In this document: positions 17,700-24,942 of the stretch, piece by piece
Layout: every line of letters starts with the position of its first letter
Position numbering within the stretch: the stretch's first letter is position 1
Assembly: GCF_006715165.1 (NCBI RefSeq)
Contig: NZ_VFMS01000001.1
Location: forward strand, 1,178,001-1,242,000
Length of the DNA stretch: 64,000 nucleotides
DNA from: Arthrobacter sp. SLBN-122
Lineage (GTDB): Bacteria > Actinomycetota > Actinomycetes > Actinomycetales > Micrococcaceae
Reading direction: 5' to 3'
Position numbers and translations under genes: made by a program
The notes under the pieces: generated by a model
What the model saw: the letters and a program-made list of their open reading frames with translations, nothing else
The model's database searches: none
Told to the model about the DNA's origin: nothing

Positions 17700-17870
17700 T
17701 CAGCGCCGGCCGAAGACCGGAAGGGCGCGGAGCCAGCGGGAAAATCCCCCGGCCCGCCGCTCATGGTCGGCGGGAATGTAGAAATCCGGGTCACTGGCCC
17801 CGAAGGGCAGGTACAACTCCTGGCCCGGTGCCGGAAATTCCACAACCTGCTTCTGCTCCTGGGGGTTCAT
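17700..17870 (-). CDS. Small hypothetical protein (56 aa) under the shared purine operator
   Basis: A 56-residue protein of no family I recognise. It is rich in Pro, Glu and Arg, with FPAPGQELYLPFG and DPDFYIPADHERRAGG in the middle and a basic WLRALPVFGRR end. It has no membrane segment. The ATG at 17868-17870 is preceded by a textbook AGGAGGAG, which supports real translation. A promoter (17932-17960) and a perfect copy of the shared palindrome (17895-17911) lie directly upstream, in the same geometry as for the NCS1 permease. It is convergent with the LigD-like gene and divergent from uricase. Function unknown; co-regulation with purine catabolism is inferred. Confidence 0.6.
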   Translation of the reverse strand: MNPQEQKQVVEFPAPGQELYLPFGASDPDFYIPADHERRAGGFSRWLRALPVFGRR

Positions 17871-17894
17871 CTGCTCCTCCTGTTCCACATAGCG

Positions 17895-17911
17895 TTTCCG
17901 TATCTCGGAAA
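17895..17911. promoter_or_regulatory. Putative IclR/AllR-type operator, best copy
   Basis: TTTCCGTATCTCGGAAA has perfect 6-bp arms around a 5-bp centre. It lies about 23 bp downstream of the predicted start point of the 56-codon gene. It is also in the divergent region of uricase, about 325 bp before that start codon. Confidence 0.6.
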
Positions 17912-17931
17912 ATATTTATTGCTATATGAAA

Positions 17932-17960
17932 AGGATAGGCAGCGGCTTCCCGGGCGTCAG
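17932..17960 (-). promoter_or_regulatory. Predicted promoter of the 56-codon gene
   Basis: On the minus strand CTGACG (17955-17960) and TATCCT (17932-17937) are 17 bp apart. The predicted start point is near 17926, which places the palindrome at about +23, as in the permease promoter. Confidence 0.5.
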
Positions 17961-17979
17961 TGCCCGCCTGACGCAGGCC

Positions 17980-18137
17980 TTGACGCCCGGCAGTCACAAA
18001 ATGAATTTTGGCCCTGTGATGTACACCACCGGATTGCGGAGGTACGCTGTTAGGCAACTCGTGGCGCACGTCACGTAACCTGGGAGCAGCAGGCAGGGTC
18101 GTAATGAGCTGGCATCAATGGATGCCGGCTCTTTTTT
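17980..18137 (+). ncRNA. Candidate leader RNA or small RNA upstream of uricase, ending in an intrinsic terminator
   Basis: No gene is seen on the plus strand between 17,685 and 18,230, yet a classic terminator (18106-18137) stands 94 bp before the uricase start. Something transcribed from upstream must be ended or attenuated there. A possible -35 (TTGACG, 17980-17985) precedes it, but no convincing -10 is visible. The segment matches no riboswitch or small RNA I can recognise. A 25-codon Trp-containing frame (18104-18181) overlaps the terminator and may be chance. The 5' end is a guess. Confidence 0.35.
18106..18137 (+). terminator. Intrinsic terminator/attenuator upstream of uricase
   Basis: GAGCTGGCATC (18106-18116) pairs with GATGCCGGCTC (18121-18131) as an 11-bp stem with a single T-G wobble and an AATG loop, followed immediately by six T (18132-18137). 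This is the only hairpin in the window with a proper T-run. Confidence 0.75.
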
Positions 18138-18190
18138 GTTGGGTCGGCTCCACCGGAAACGCGCTCGAAACGCGCGCTTAATTTCAGTGA

Positions 18191-18206
18191 TGGAACCTTG
18201 GTTCCA
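18191..18206. promoter_or_regulatory. Palindrome in the uricase leader
   Basis: TGGAACC-TT-GGTTCCA, a 7-bp inverted repeat 24 bp before the uricase ATG. It does not match the TTYCGYAWTGYGRAA motif. It may be a separate operator or a small hairpin that affects translation. Confidence 0.35.
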
Positions 18207-18230
18207 CTTACCGGAGATTGGGAACAGACC

Positions 18231-19139
18231 ATGAGCAGCAAGATCATCCTCGGCGAAAACCAGTACGGCAAGGCAGAAGTCCGCGTCGTCAAGATCACCC
18301 GGGACACCAACCGCCACGAGATCGAAGACCTGAACGTCACCTCGCAGCTGCGGGGCGACTTCGCCGCGGCCCACCTGGAGGGCGATAACGCCCACGTGGT
18401 GGCCACCGACACCCAGAAGAACACCATCTATGCCTTCGCCCGCGACGGCATCGGCTCACCGGAAGCGTTCCTGCTGCGCCTCGGCGAGCACTTCACCTCC
18501 AGCTTCGACTGGGTCACCGGCGGCCGCTGGGAAGCAGAGTCCTACGGCTGGAACCGCATCCAGGCACACGGCAGCGAACACGACCACTCGTTCGTCCGCA
18601 ACGGCCAGGAAGTCCGCACCGCGGTCCTGGTCCGTGACGGCGCCACCAGCCACCTGATCTCCGGACTGAAGGACCTCACCGTCCTTAAGTCCACCCAATC
18701 CGGCTTTGTCGGCTACCCCCGGGACCGCTACACCACGCTGCCCGAGACCACCGACCGCATCCTGGCCACCGACGTCTCGGCCCGCTGGCGCTTCAAGACC
18801 GGCACCGATTTCAGCGCGCTGGACTTCAACAAGAGCTACGACGACGTCAAGGGCCTCCTGCTCGAAGGCTTCACCGAGAAATACTCCCACGCACTGCAGC
18901 AGACGCTGTTCGACATGGGCGCCAAGGTGCTCGAGGCACACAGCGAAATCGACGAGATCAAGTTCTCCATGCCCAACAAGCACCACTTCCTGGTGGACCT
19001 CTCGCCCTTCGGCCTGGACAACCCCAACGAGGTCTTCTTCGCGGCAGACCGCCCGTACGGCCTGATCGAGGCCACTGTCCAGCGCGAGGATGCTGCGGCA
19101 GCCCCGGCCGCCTGGTCCGGCATCGCCGGCTTCTGCTAA
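18231..19139 (+). CDS. pucL: Urate oxidase (factor-independent uricase)
   Basis: A 302-residue cofactor-free uricase that oxidises urate to 5-hydroxyisourate. The catalytic Lys/Thr pair is visible: K14 in NQYGKAEVRVVK and T59 in VVATDTQKNTIY. STQSGFVGYPRDRYTTLPET and the late SMPNKHHFLVDLSPFG are also family signatures. Length is normal for a single uricase domain; unlike B. subtilis PucL there is no fused OHCU decarboxylase domain. The ATG at 18231 is chosen over an upstream in-frame ATG because the family N terminus begins here. A hairpin separates it from the urate/xanthine permease gene that follows. Confidence 0.95.
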   Translation: MSSKIILGENQYGKAEVRVVKITRDTNRHEIEDLNVTSQLRGDFAAAHLEGDNAHVVATDTQKNTIYAFARDGIGSPEAFLLRLGEHFTSSFDWVTGGRWEAESYGWNRIQAHGSEHDHSFVRNGQEVRTAVLVRDGATSHLISGLKDLTVLKSTQSGFVGYPRDRYTTLPETTDRILATDVSARWRFKTGTDFSALDFNKSYDDVKGLLLEGFTEKYSHALQQTLFDMGAKVLEAHSEIDEIKFSMPNKHHFLVDLSPFGLDNPNEVFFAADRPYGLIEATVQREDAAAAPAAWSGIAGFC

Positions 19140-19160
19140 AACACAACACCCACAGGGTTT

Positions 19161-19199
19161 CGGCGGGCCCAGCCACGCACCGCATGACTGGGCCCGCCG
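19161..19199. terminator. Hairpin between uricase and the NCS2 permease
   Basis: A 12-bp perfect stem (CGGCGGGCCCAG with CTGGGCCCGCCG) and a 15-nt loop, 21 bp after the uricase stop. It has no T-run. It is a terminator or a partial stop that lowers permease expression relative to uricase. Confidence 0.6.
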
Positions 19200-19262
19200 G
19201 GGCCACCCCACAGCTTTCACCTTGTTAGCCAGACACCAGTTAGCCAGACGATGACGTCTGCC

Positions 19263-19286
19263 ATGAACCAAGAAAGTCTGCCATGA
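19263..19286 (+). CDS. Possible 7-codon upstream minicistron (MNQESLP) coupled to the permease
   Basis: ATG AAC CAA GAA AGT CTG CCA TGA ends by overlapping the permease start as ATGA. It arises because GTCTGCCATGAAC occurs twice in tandem around 19254-19288. It may be a leader peptide that couples translation, or a neutral duplication. Confidence 0.3.
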   Translation: MNQESLP

Positions 19287-20788
19287 ACACCAAGAAGAAA
19301 CTGGCCCCTGCAGCCGCCGAAAAAGGTGCACGGCCTTCACGCCCCGAGGACCAGCGCCTCCCGATCGGAAGCATGTTTGCCTACGGCTTCCAACACGTCC
19401 TCACCATGTACGGCGGCATTATTGCCCCTCCCCTGATCATCGGCGCAGCCGCAGGAATGAACTCCCAGGACATCGGCCTGCTCATTGCGGCCTGCCTTTT
19501 CGTGGGCGGCCTGGCCACCATCCTGCAGACCGTGGGCGTCCCCTTCTTCGGTTCGCAACTGCCGCTGGTACAGGGCGTCTCCTTCGCCGGAGTCTCCACC
19601 ATGGTGGCCATCGTCCATGGCGGCGGGGGAATCCAGGCCGTCTTCGGTTCGGTCATCGCGGCTTCCCTGATCGGCCTGCTGATCACGCCGCTGTTCTCAA
19701 AGATCATCAGGTTCTTCCCGCCCGTCGTCACGGGCACCGTGATCACCACCATCGGCCTCACCTTGATGCCCGTCGCCGCCAACTGGGCCATGGGCGGAAA
19801 CAGCAAGGCGCCCAACTACGGCAGCGTCGCAAACATCGGCCTGGCAGCAGCCACCATGGGCATCGTCCTGCTCCTGAGCAAGGTGGGCAGCGCCGCCATC
19901 TCCCGACTGTCCATCCTGCTGGCCATGGTCCTGGGCACGCTGATCGCCTTCGTCTTCGGCATGGCGGACTTCTCCAGGGTGGGCCAGGGCGAGATTGTCG
20001 CGTTCCCCACCCCCTTCGCCTTCGGACCGCCCACGTTTGAGCTTGCTGCCATCATCTCCATGCTGATCGTCATCCTGGTCACCCTCACGGAGACGTCCGC
20101 GGACATCATCGCAGTGGGCGAGATTGTGGGCACCAAGGTGGACTCCAAGCGGATCGGCAACGGCCTGAGGGCTGACATGCTGTCCAGCGCCGTCTCCCCG
20201 CTGTTCAACTCCTTCACCCAGAGCGCGTTCGCCCAGAACGTGGGGCTGGTGGCCATCACGGGCGTCAAGAGCCGGTTCGTGGTCAGCGCCGGCGGCGTGA
20301 TCCTGGTGGTACTTGGCCTGCTGCCGGTCCTTGGCCGGGTGGTCGCAGCGGTGCCGACGCCTGTCCTCGGGGGTGCCGGCGTCGTGCTCTTCGGCACGGT
20401 GGCGGCCAGCGGCATCCGGACCCTGTCCAAGGTGGACTACAAGAACAACATGAACTTGATCGTGGTGGCCGCCTCCATCGGCTTCGGCATGATTCCCATC
20501 GCCGCCCCGGCGTTCTACGACAAGTTCCCGTCCTGGTTTGGCACCATCTTCCACTCCGGCATCAGCTCCGCGGCCGTGATGGCCATCCTGCTGAACCTGC
20601 TGTTCAACCACCTGCGGGCGGGCAATTCGGATAACCAGTCGGTGTTCGTGGCCGGCACTGAGCGGCTGGTGCGGGCGGAGGACCTCCGCTGCCTGGCCGA
20701 AGGCGACCGCTTCGAAAACGGCCGGCTGATCGATTGCGACGGCAAGGAAGTCGCCGTCCAGGCATCAGGGAAGGCATCAGAGCACTGA
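19283..20788 (+). CDS. NCS2-family urate/xanthine permease
   Basis: A 501-residue transporter with about 12-14 membrane segments. NCS2 signatures: GFQHVLTMYGGIIAPPLI near the N terminus, QLPLVQGVSFAG in the third helix region and the core ETSADIIAVGEIVG followed by SSAVSPLFNSFTQSAFAQNVGLVAITGVKSR, which holds the substrate-binding Glu/Gln region. It is closest to the B. subtilis PucJ/PucK and UapA-like urate/xanthine symporters. Its place after uricase supports urate or xanthine uptake. A cytosolic tail of about 50 residues follows the last helix. Confidence 0.92.
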   Translation: MNTKKKLAPAAAEKGARPSRPEDQRLPIGSMFAYGFQHVLTMYGGIIAPPLIIGAAAGMNSQDIGLLIAACLFVGGLATILQTVGVPFFGSQLPLVQGVSFAGVSTMVAIVHGGGGIQAVFGSVIAASLIGLLITPLFSKIIRFFPPVVTGTVITTIGLTLMPVAANWAMGGNSKAPNYGSVANIGLAAATMGIVLLLSKVGSAAISRLSILLAMVLGTLIAFVFGMADFSRVGQGEIVAFPTPFAFGPPTFELAAIISMLIVILVTLTETSADIIAVGEIVGTKVDSKRIGNGLRADMLSSAVSPLFNSFTQSAFAQNVGLVAITGVKSRFVVSAGGVILVVLGLLPVLGRVVAAVPTPVLGGAGVVLFGTVAASGIRTLSKVDYKNNMNLIVVAASIGFGMIPIAAPAFYDKFPSWFGTIFHSGISSAAVMAILLNLLFNHLRAGNSDNQSVFVAGTERLVRAEDLRCLAEGDRFENGRLIDCDGKEVAVQASGKASEH

Positions 20789-20807
20789 CCTCCCCTGCAA
20801 CATACGA

Positions 20808-20845
20808 CGGCGGCGGCCCACTCCGAAAAGGAGGGGCCGCCGCCG
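20808..20845. terminator. Bidirectional terminator between permease and iclR
   Basis: CGGCGGCGGCC (20808-20818) pairs with GGCCGCCGCCG (20835-20845), continued by an inner CTCC/GGAG stem around GAAAA. It lies between two convergent genes. Confidence 0.75.
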
Positions 20846-20880
20846 CGCGTGGTTGGCGCAGTCCGGACAGGACAGGTGGC

Positions 20881-21636
20881 TTAGGTGCGGTTGAGCTCGC
20901 GGGAGATGGCCTCAGCCGCCTCGCGGAGGACGGGTACGGCCTTGTCGGCGAAGTCCTCGTCCACCCGGGAGACCGGACCGGACACGGAAATCGCACTCGG
21001 GGTGGGGGCGTTGGGCACTGCCATGGCGAAGCAGCGGACACCCAGCTCCTGCTCTTCCTCATCGATCGAGTAACCGCGCTCGCGGATCAGCTTGAGGTCG
21101 GCCAGGAGTTCGTCCACGTCCCCGATGCTCTTGGCAGTGGGGGTAGGCATTCCGGCGCGGGCCACGATGCCGCGGACAGTGTCGTCATCGAGCTGGGCCA
21201 GGATGGCTTTTCCGACCCCCGTGGCATGGGTGTGGGCGCGCCGGCCCACCTCGGTGAACATGCGCATCGAATGCAGCGAGGGAACCTGGGCCACGTAGAT
21301 CACCATGTCCGAATCCAGCACGGCCATGTTGGAGGTCTCCCCCAGCCGGTCCACCAGGACCTTCAGCTGCGGCTGGGCCAGGGCGCCGAGCTGTTTGTTG
21401 GCGCCCTCCCCCAGCCTGATGAGCCGGGGACCCAGGGCGTAGCGCCGGTTGGGCAGCTGGCGAATGTAGCCGAGCGAGACCAAGGTGCGGAGCAGCCGGT
21501 GGATGGTGGGCAATGGCAGGTCCGTGGAGGACGAGAGCTCGCTGAGCGTCACGTCGCCGCCGGCATCGGTGATGAGCTCCAGCAGTTCGAAAACGCGCTC
21601 CACCGACTGCACCCCACCAGAGGCTTTTTCTGCCAT
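20881..21636 (-). CDS. allR: IclR-family transcriptional regulator, probable AllR-like repressor of purine/allantoin catabolism
   Basis: About 251 residues. The N-terminal winged helix (residues 8-70: SVERVFELLELI, LSELSSSTDLPLPTIHRLLRTLVSLGY) is followed by the IclR effector domain with HTHATGVGKAILA and RERGYSIDEEEQELGVRCFAMAVPN. In Streptomyces coelicolor an IclR protein, AllR, represses the allantoin genes including malate synthase; a parallel role is inferred here. The start is ATG 21634-21636 with AGGAGA 8 bp upstream; the frame continues to 21681, but that would run through the site at 21674-21688. Divergent from the malic enzyme/malate synthase operon. It is the only regulator inside the purine block. 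Confidence 0.85.
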   Translation of the reverse strand: MAEKASGGVQSVERVFELLELITDAGGDVTLSELSSSTDLPLPTIHRLLRTLVSLGYIRQLPNRRYALGPRLIRLGEGANKQLGALAQPQLKVLVDRLGETSNMAVLDSDMVIYVAQVPSLHSMRMFTEVGRRAHTHATGVGKAILAQLDDDTVRGIVARAGMPTPTAKSIGDVDELLADLKLIRERGYSIDEEEQELGVRCFAMAVPNAPTPSAISVSGPVSRVDEDFADKAVPVLREAAEAISRELNRT

Positions 21637-21673
21637 TCCGTTGTCTCCTATGGCTCGGAATCCGACAACTCTT

Positions 21674-21688
21674 ATCCGCATCGTGAAA
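21674..21688. promoter_or_regulatory. Putative auto-regulatory operator of iclR
   Basis: ATCCGCATCGTGAAA matches the shared 15-bp motif at 13 positions. It sits about 40 bp before the iclR start codon. Confidence 0.4.
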
Positions 21689-21764
21689 AGAATTGCTTAG
21701 AACACCCAAGATACAGCACAGAGGTTTCCCCGGCGACGTCCGCCTTCGGTCGCAATCGGAGGGC

Positions 21765-21806
21765 TTGTATTTCCATAAAGTAGATAATAATATCCATAAT
21801 ACGAAA
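21765..21806 (+). promoter_or_regulatory. Promoter and operator of the malic enzyme-malate synthase operon
   Basis: TTGTAT (21765-21770), a 17-bp spacer and TAATAT (21788-21793) form a good promoter with start point near 21800. The palindrome copy at 21792-21806 (minus-strand core TTTCGTATTATGGAT) overlaps the -10 end and the start point. Confidence 0.6.
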
Positions 21807-21857
21807 ACATTCGGTTTGAAGCAGCAACAGGCCAAGGCCCTAACAGGAGGACATTCA

Positions 21858-23306
21858 ATGGCGAACCCGAGCCCCGGAAATTCGATCACCCTGCGCGTGG
21901 AAGCACCGTCAAGCTTCAGCGCCACCAGCGAGCTGGCCGCAGCCGTGGGAGCCGCCGGCGCCGCGATCACCGCCCTCGACGTGACCGAATCCCACCACGA
22001 GACCCTGGTTGTTGACGTCACCTGCAACACCACCGACGACGCCCACGCCGCCCGCGTCAAGGACGCCCTGGACGCACTCGACGGCGTCACGGTCCAGCAC
22101 GTCTCCGACCGCACCTTCCTGATGCACCTCGGCGGCAAGCTCGAGGTTGTCCCCAAAGTAGCCCTGCGCAACCGGGACGACCTCTCCCGCGCCTACACTC
22201 CCGGCGTCGCCCGCGTATGCCTGGCCATTGCCGAGGATCCCGCGGCAGCCCGCAACCTCACGGTCAAGCGCAACACCATTGCTGTTCTCACCGACGGTTC
22301 GGCCGTCCTGGGGCTGGGCAATATCGGCCCCGCCGCCGCCCTCCCCGTGATGGAAGGCAAGGCTGCCCTGTTCAAGCAGTTCGCCAACGTGGACGCCTGG
22401 CCGGTCTGCCTGGACACCCAGGACACCGAAGAAATCATCATGATCGCCAAGGCCATGGCACCGGTCTACGGGGGCATCAACCTGGAAGACATCGCCGCCC
22501 CGCGCTGCTTCGAGATCGAGAACCGGCTGCGCGACGAGCTGGACATCCCCGTGTTCCACGATGACCAGCACGGCACCGCCATTGTCACCCTCGCCGCCTT
22601 GGTCAATGCGCTGCGCGTGGTGGACAAGAAGCTGGAGGACGTGAAGATCGTGGTTTCCGGCGTCGGCGCCGCCGGCTCCGCCATCATCCAGCTGCTCAAG
22701 GCGCAGGGTGCGCGGCACATCATCGCCGCCGGCCGCTCCGGCGCCATCCACGCAGGAGAGAAGTACGACGACGAGCACCGCAGCTGGATTGCCGCGAACA
22801 CCAACGAAGAGGGCTTCTCCGGAACCCTGCACGACGCCCTCAACGGTGCCGACGTGTTTATCGGCGTCAGCGCACCGCACGTGATCGGCGAAGAACAGGT
22901 GGCGTCCATGGCGGAGAACGCCATCGTCTTTGCGATGGCCAACCCCACCCCGGAAATCGACCCCGTCATCGCGTCCAGGCATGCGGCAGTGGTGGCCACC
23001 GGGCGCAGCGACTTCCCCAACCAGATCAACAACGTGCTGGCATTCCCGGGCTTCTTCCGCGGCCTGCTGGATGCCGGAGCCTCGGACATCACGCCGGACA
23101 TGCTGGTGGCCGCCGCGGAGGCCATTGCCAACCGCGTGGCTGACGATGAGCTCAATGCCAGCTACATTATCCCCAGCGTCTTCGATCCCCATGTGGCTGC
23201 CGACGTTGCCGCAGCGGTGGCCGCGGCCGCCCGGTCAGCCCGCGTTGCAACGGCTGAACCGGCCGATTCCGCCACGGAACCAGCAGCAGCACTGGCTTCC
23301 GCCTGA
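21858..23306 (+). CDS. NAD-dependent malic enzyme with N-terminal ACT domain
   Basis: A 482-residue oxidative decarboxylase converting malate to pyruvate, CO2 and reduced cofactor. Residues 8-85 form a small ACT-like regulatory domain. The malic enzyme core begins at [12 protein letters not shown] and includes the catalytic region [20 protein letters not shown], the metal/substrate motif [12 protein letters not shown] and the Rossmann segment [24 protein letters not shown] and [17 protein letters not shown] follow. The start at 21858 has an ideal AGGAGGA. First gene of the operon with malate synthase, DUF6986 and ureidoglycine aminohydrolase. Cofactor preference (NAD or NADP) is not certain from sequence. 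Confidence 0.93.
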   Translation: MANPSPGNSITLRVEAPSSFSATSELAAAVGAAGAAITALDVTESHHETLVVDVTCNTTDDAHAARVKDALDALDGVTVQHVSDRTFLMHLGGKLEVVPKVALRNRDDLSRAYTPGVARVCLAIAEDPAAARNLTVKRNTIAVLTDGSAVLGLGNIGPAAALPVMEGKAALFKQFANVDAWPVCLDTQDTEEIIMIAKAMAPVYGGINLEDIAAPRCFEIENRLRDELDIPVFHDDQHGTAIVTLAALVNALRVVDKKLEDVKIVVSGVGAAGSAIIQLLKAQGARHIIAAGRSGAIHAGEKYDDEHRSWIAANTNEEGFSGTLHDALNGADVFIGVSAPHVIGEEQVASMAENAIVFAMANPTPEIDPVIASRHAAVVATGRSDFPNQINNVLAFPGFFRGLLDAGASDITPDMLVAAAEAIANRVADDELNASYIIPSVFDPHVAADVAAAVAAAARSARVATAEPADSATEPAAALASA

Positions 23307-23340
23307 CCGCCCGACTTCCAGCCAAAGGAAAGGACCAGAA

Positions 23341-24939
23341 ATGGCCATCACCGTCACAGATCCCCGGCCCATCGCCCGCGCAGAGGAGATCCTCACGCCC
23401 AAGGCACTGGCCTTCATCGAGGAGCTCCACACCCGGTTCGCCGGCACCCGCAACGAGCTGCTGGCGGCCCGCGCCGCCAAGCGGCAGCGGGTGGCCGAGA
23501 ACGGAAAGCTGGATTTCCTGCCGGAGACGCAGGACGTGCGCGACGGCGACTGGAAAGTTGCGCCCGCACCGGCGGCTTTGCAGGACCGCCGGGTGGAGAT
23601 GACCGGGCCCGCGTCACCGGCGAAGATGGCCATCAACGCCCTGAACTCCGGCGCCAAGGTATGGCTGGCGGACCTCGAAGACGCCAGCACTCCCACCTGG
23701 GCCAACGTCATCGACGCCATCCTGAACCTCCGTGACGCCGCCCAGGGCACCCTCAGCTACACCTCGGACGAAGGCAAGGAGTACCGGCTCCGCAGCGACG
23801 CGCCGCTCGCCGTCGTGGTGGCCCGCCCCCGCGGCTGGCACATGCAGGAGAAGCACCTGCTGGTCAACGGCGAACCCGCGGTAGGTGCGCTGGTGGACTT
23901 CGGGCTGCACTTCTTCCACATCGCCAAGCAGCTGGTCCTCAACGGGCAGGGCCCGTACTACTACCTGCCCAAGATGGAGAGCCACCTCGAAGCACGGCTG
24001 TGGAATGACGTGTTCGTCTTCGCCCAGGACTTCCTGGGACTGAACCAGGGCACCATCCGCGCCACAGTGCTGATCGAGACCATTCCGGCCGCCTTCGAAA
24101 TGGACGAGATCCTGTATGAACTCCGGGACCACGCCTCCGGCCTGAACGCCGGCCGCTGGGACTACCTGTTCAGCATCATCAAGTACTTCCGTGATGCCGG
24201 CGAGGAATTCGTCCTGCCGGACCGTGCCTCGGTGGTGATGACCGCGCCCTTCATGCGCGCCTACACCGAGCTCCTGGTCAAGACCTGCCACAAGCGCGGC
24301 GCCTTCGCCATGGGCGGCATGGCTGCGGTCATCCCCAACCGCCGCCACCCCGAGGTCACCGAAGCCGCCTTCGAAAAGGTGCGCGCGGACAAGACCCGCG
24401 AGGCGAACGACGGCTTCGACGGGTCCTGGGTGGCGCACCCGGACCTGGTGCCCACCTGCCGCGAGGTCTTTGACTCGGTGCTCGGCGACAAGCCCAACCA
24501 GGTGGACAAGCAGCGCCCGGAGGTCAACGTTACGGCGGAACAGCTGCTGGATGTCTCCTCCGCCGAGGGCCAGGTCACCGAGGCAGGGCTGCGGCTCAAC
24601 CTCTATGTGGCCATTGCCTACACGGCCGTGTGGCTGTCCGGGAACGGCGCCGTGGCCATCCACAACCTGATGGAGGACGCCGCCACCGCTGAAATCTCCC
24701 GCTCGCAGGTGTGGCAGCAGATCCGCAACAAGTCAGTCCTGGCGGACACCGGTAACACCGTCACCCGCGAACTGGTGGAGCGGATCCTAAACGAGGAGAC
24801 CGAGCGGCTCCGCACCGAGTTCGGTGACGAGGCCTTCCGCCGCTACTACCAGCCGGCCAGCGAACTGATCGCGGACATCTGCCTGTCCGAGGACTACACC
24901 GACTTCCTCACCACCCCGGCCTACGAACTGGTGGGCTGA
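23341..24939 (+). CDS. aceB: Malate synthase A
   Basis: A 532-residue malate synthase condensing glyoxylate with acetyl-CoA. Signatures include VWLADLEDASTPTWAN, RPRGWHMQEKHLLVNG, YYYLPKMESHLEARLWNDVF, the long conserved IRATVLIETIPAAFEMDEILYELRDH and GLNAGRWDYLFSIIK. The ATG at 23341 follows GGAAAGGA; the gap after malic enzyme is 34 bp. No isocitrate lyase gene is present here, so the glyoxylate comes most likely from ureidoglycolate and allantoin breakdown and not from the glyoxylate shunt. Confidence 0.95.
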   Translation: MAITVTDPRPIARAEEILTPKALAFIEELHTRFAGTRNELLAARAAKRQRVAENGKLDFLPETQDVRDGDWKVAPAPAALQDRRVEMTGPASPAKMAINALNSGAKVWLADLEDASTPTWANVIDAILNLRDAAQGTLSYTSDEGKEYRLRSDAPLAVVVARPRGWHMQEKHLLVNGEPAVGALVDFGLHFFHIAKQLVLNGQGPYYYLPKMESHLEARLWNDVFVFAQDFLGLNQGTIRATVLIETIPAAFEMDEILYELRDHASGLNAGRWDYLFSIIKYFRDAGEEFVLPDRASVVMTAPFMRAYTELLVKTCHKRGAFAMGGMAAVIPNRRHPEVTEAAFEKVRADKTREANDGFDGSWVAHPDLVPTCREVFDSVLGDKPNQVDKQRPEVNVTAEQLLDVSSAEGQVTEAGLRLNLYVAIAYTAVWLSGNGAVAIHNLMEDAATAEISRSQVWQQIRNKSVLADTGNTVTRELVERILNEETERLRTEFGDEAFRRYYQPASELIADICLSEDYTDFLTTPAYELVG

Positions 24940-24942
24940 GGC

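Noticed and set aside
17911..18105. Known purine, guanidine or molybdenum-cofactor riboswitch, SRP RNA or tRNA before uricase
   Set aside because: None of the conserved cores of these RNAs could be found by eye, and no tRNA-like acceptor or T-arm is present. It is kept only as an unnamed candidate.
18104..18181. 25-codon frame MSWHQWMPALFCW... as a Trp leader peptide
   Set aside because: It runs through the terminator stem and T-run itself, and uricase is not a tryptophan gene; probably chance.
19697..20611. Minus-strand frame opposite the NCS2 permease
   Set aside because: Asp/Gly/His/Gln-rich antisense artefact.
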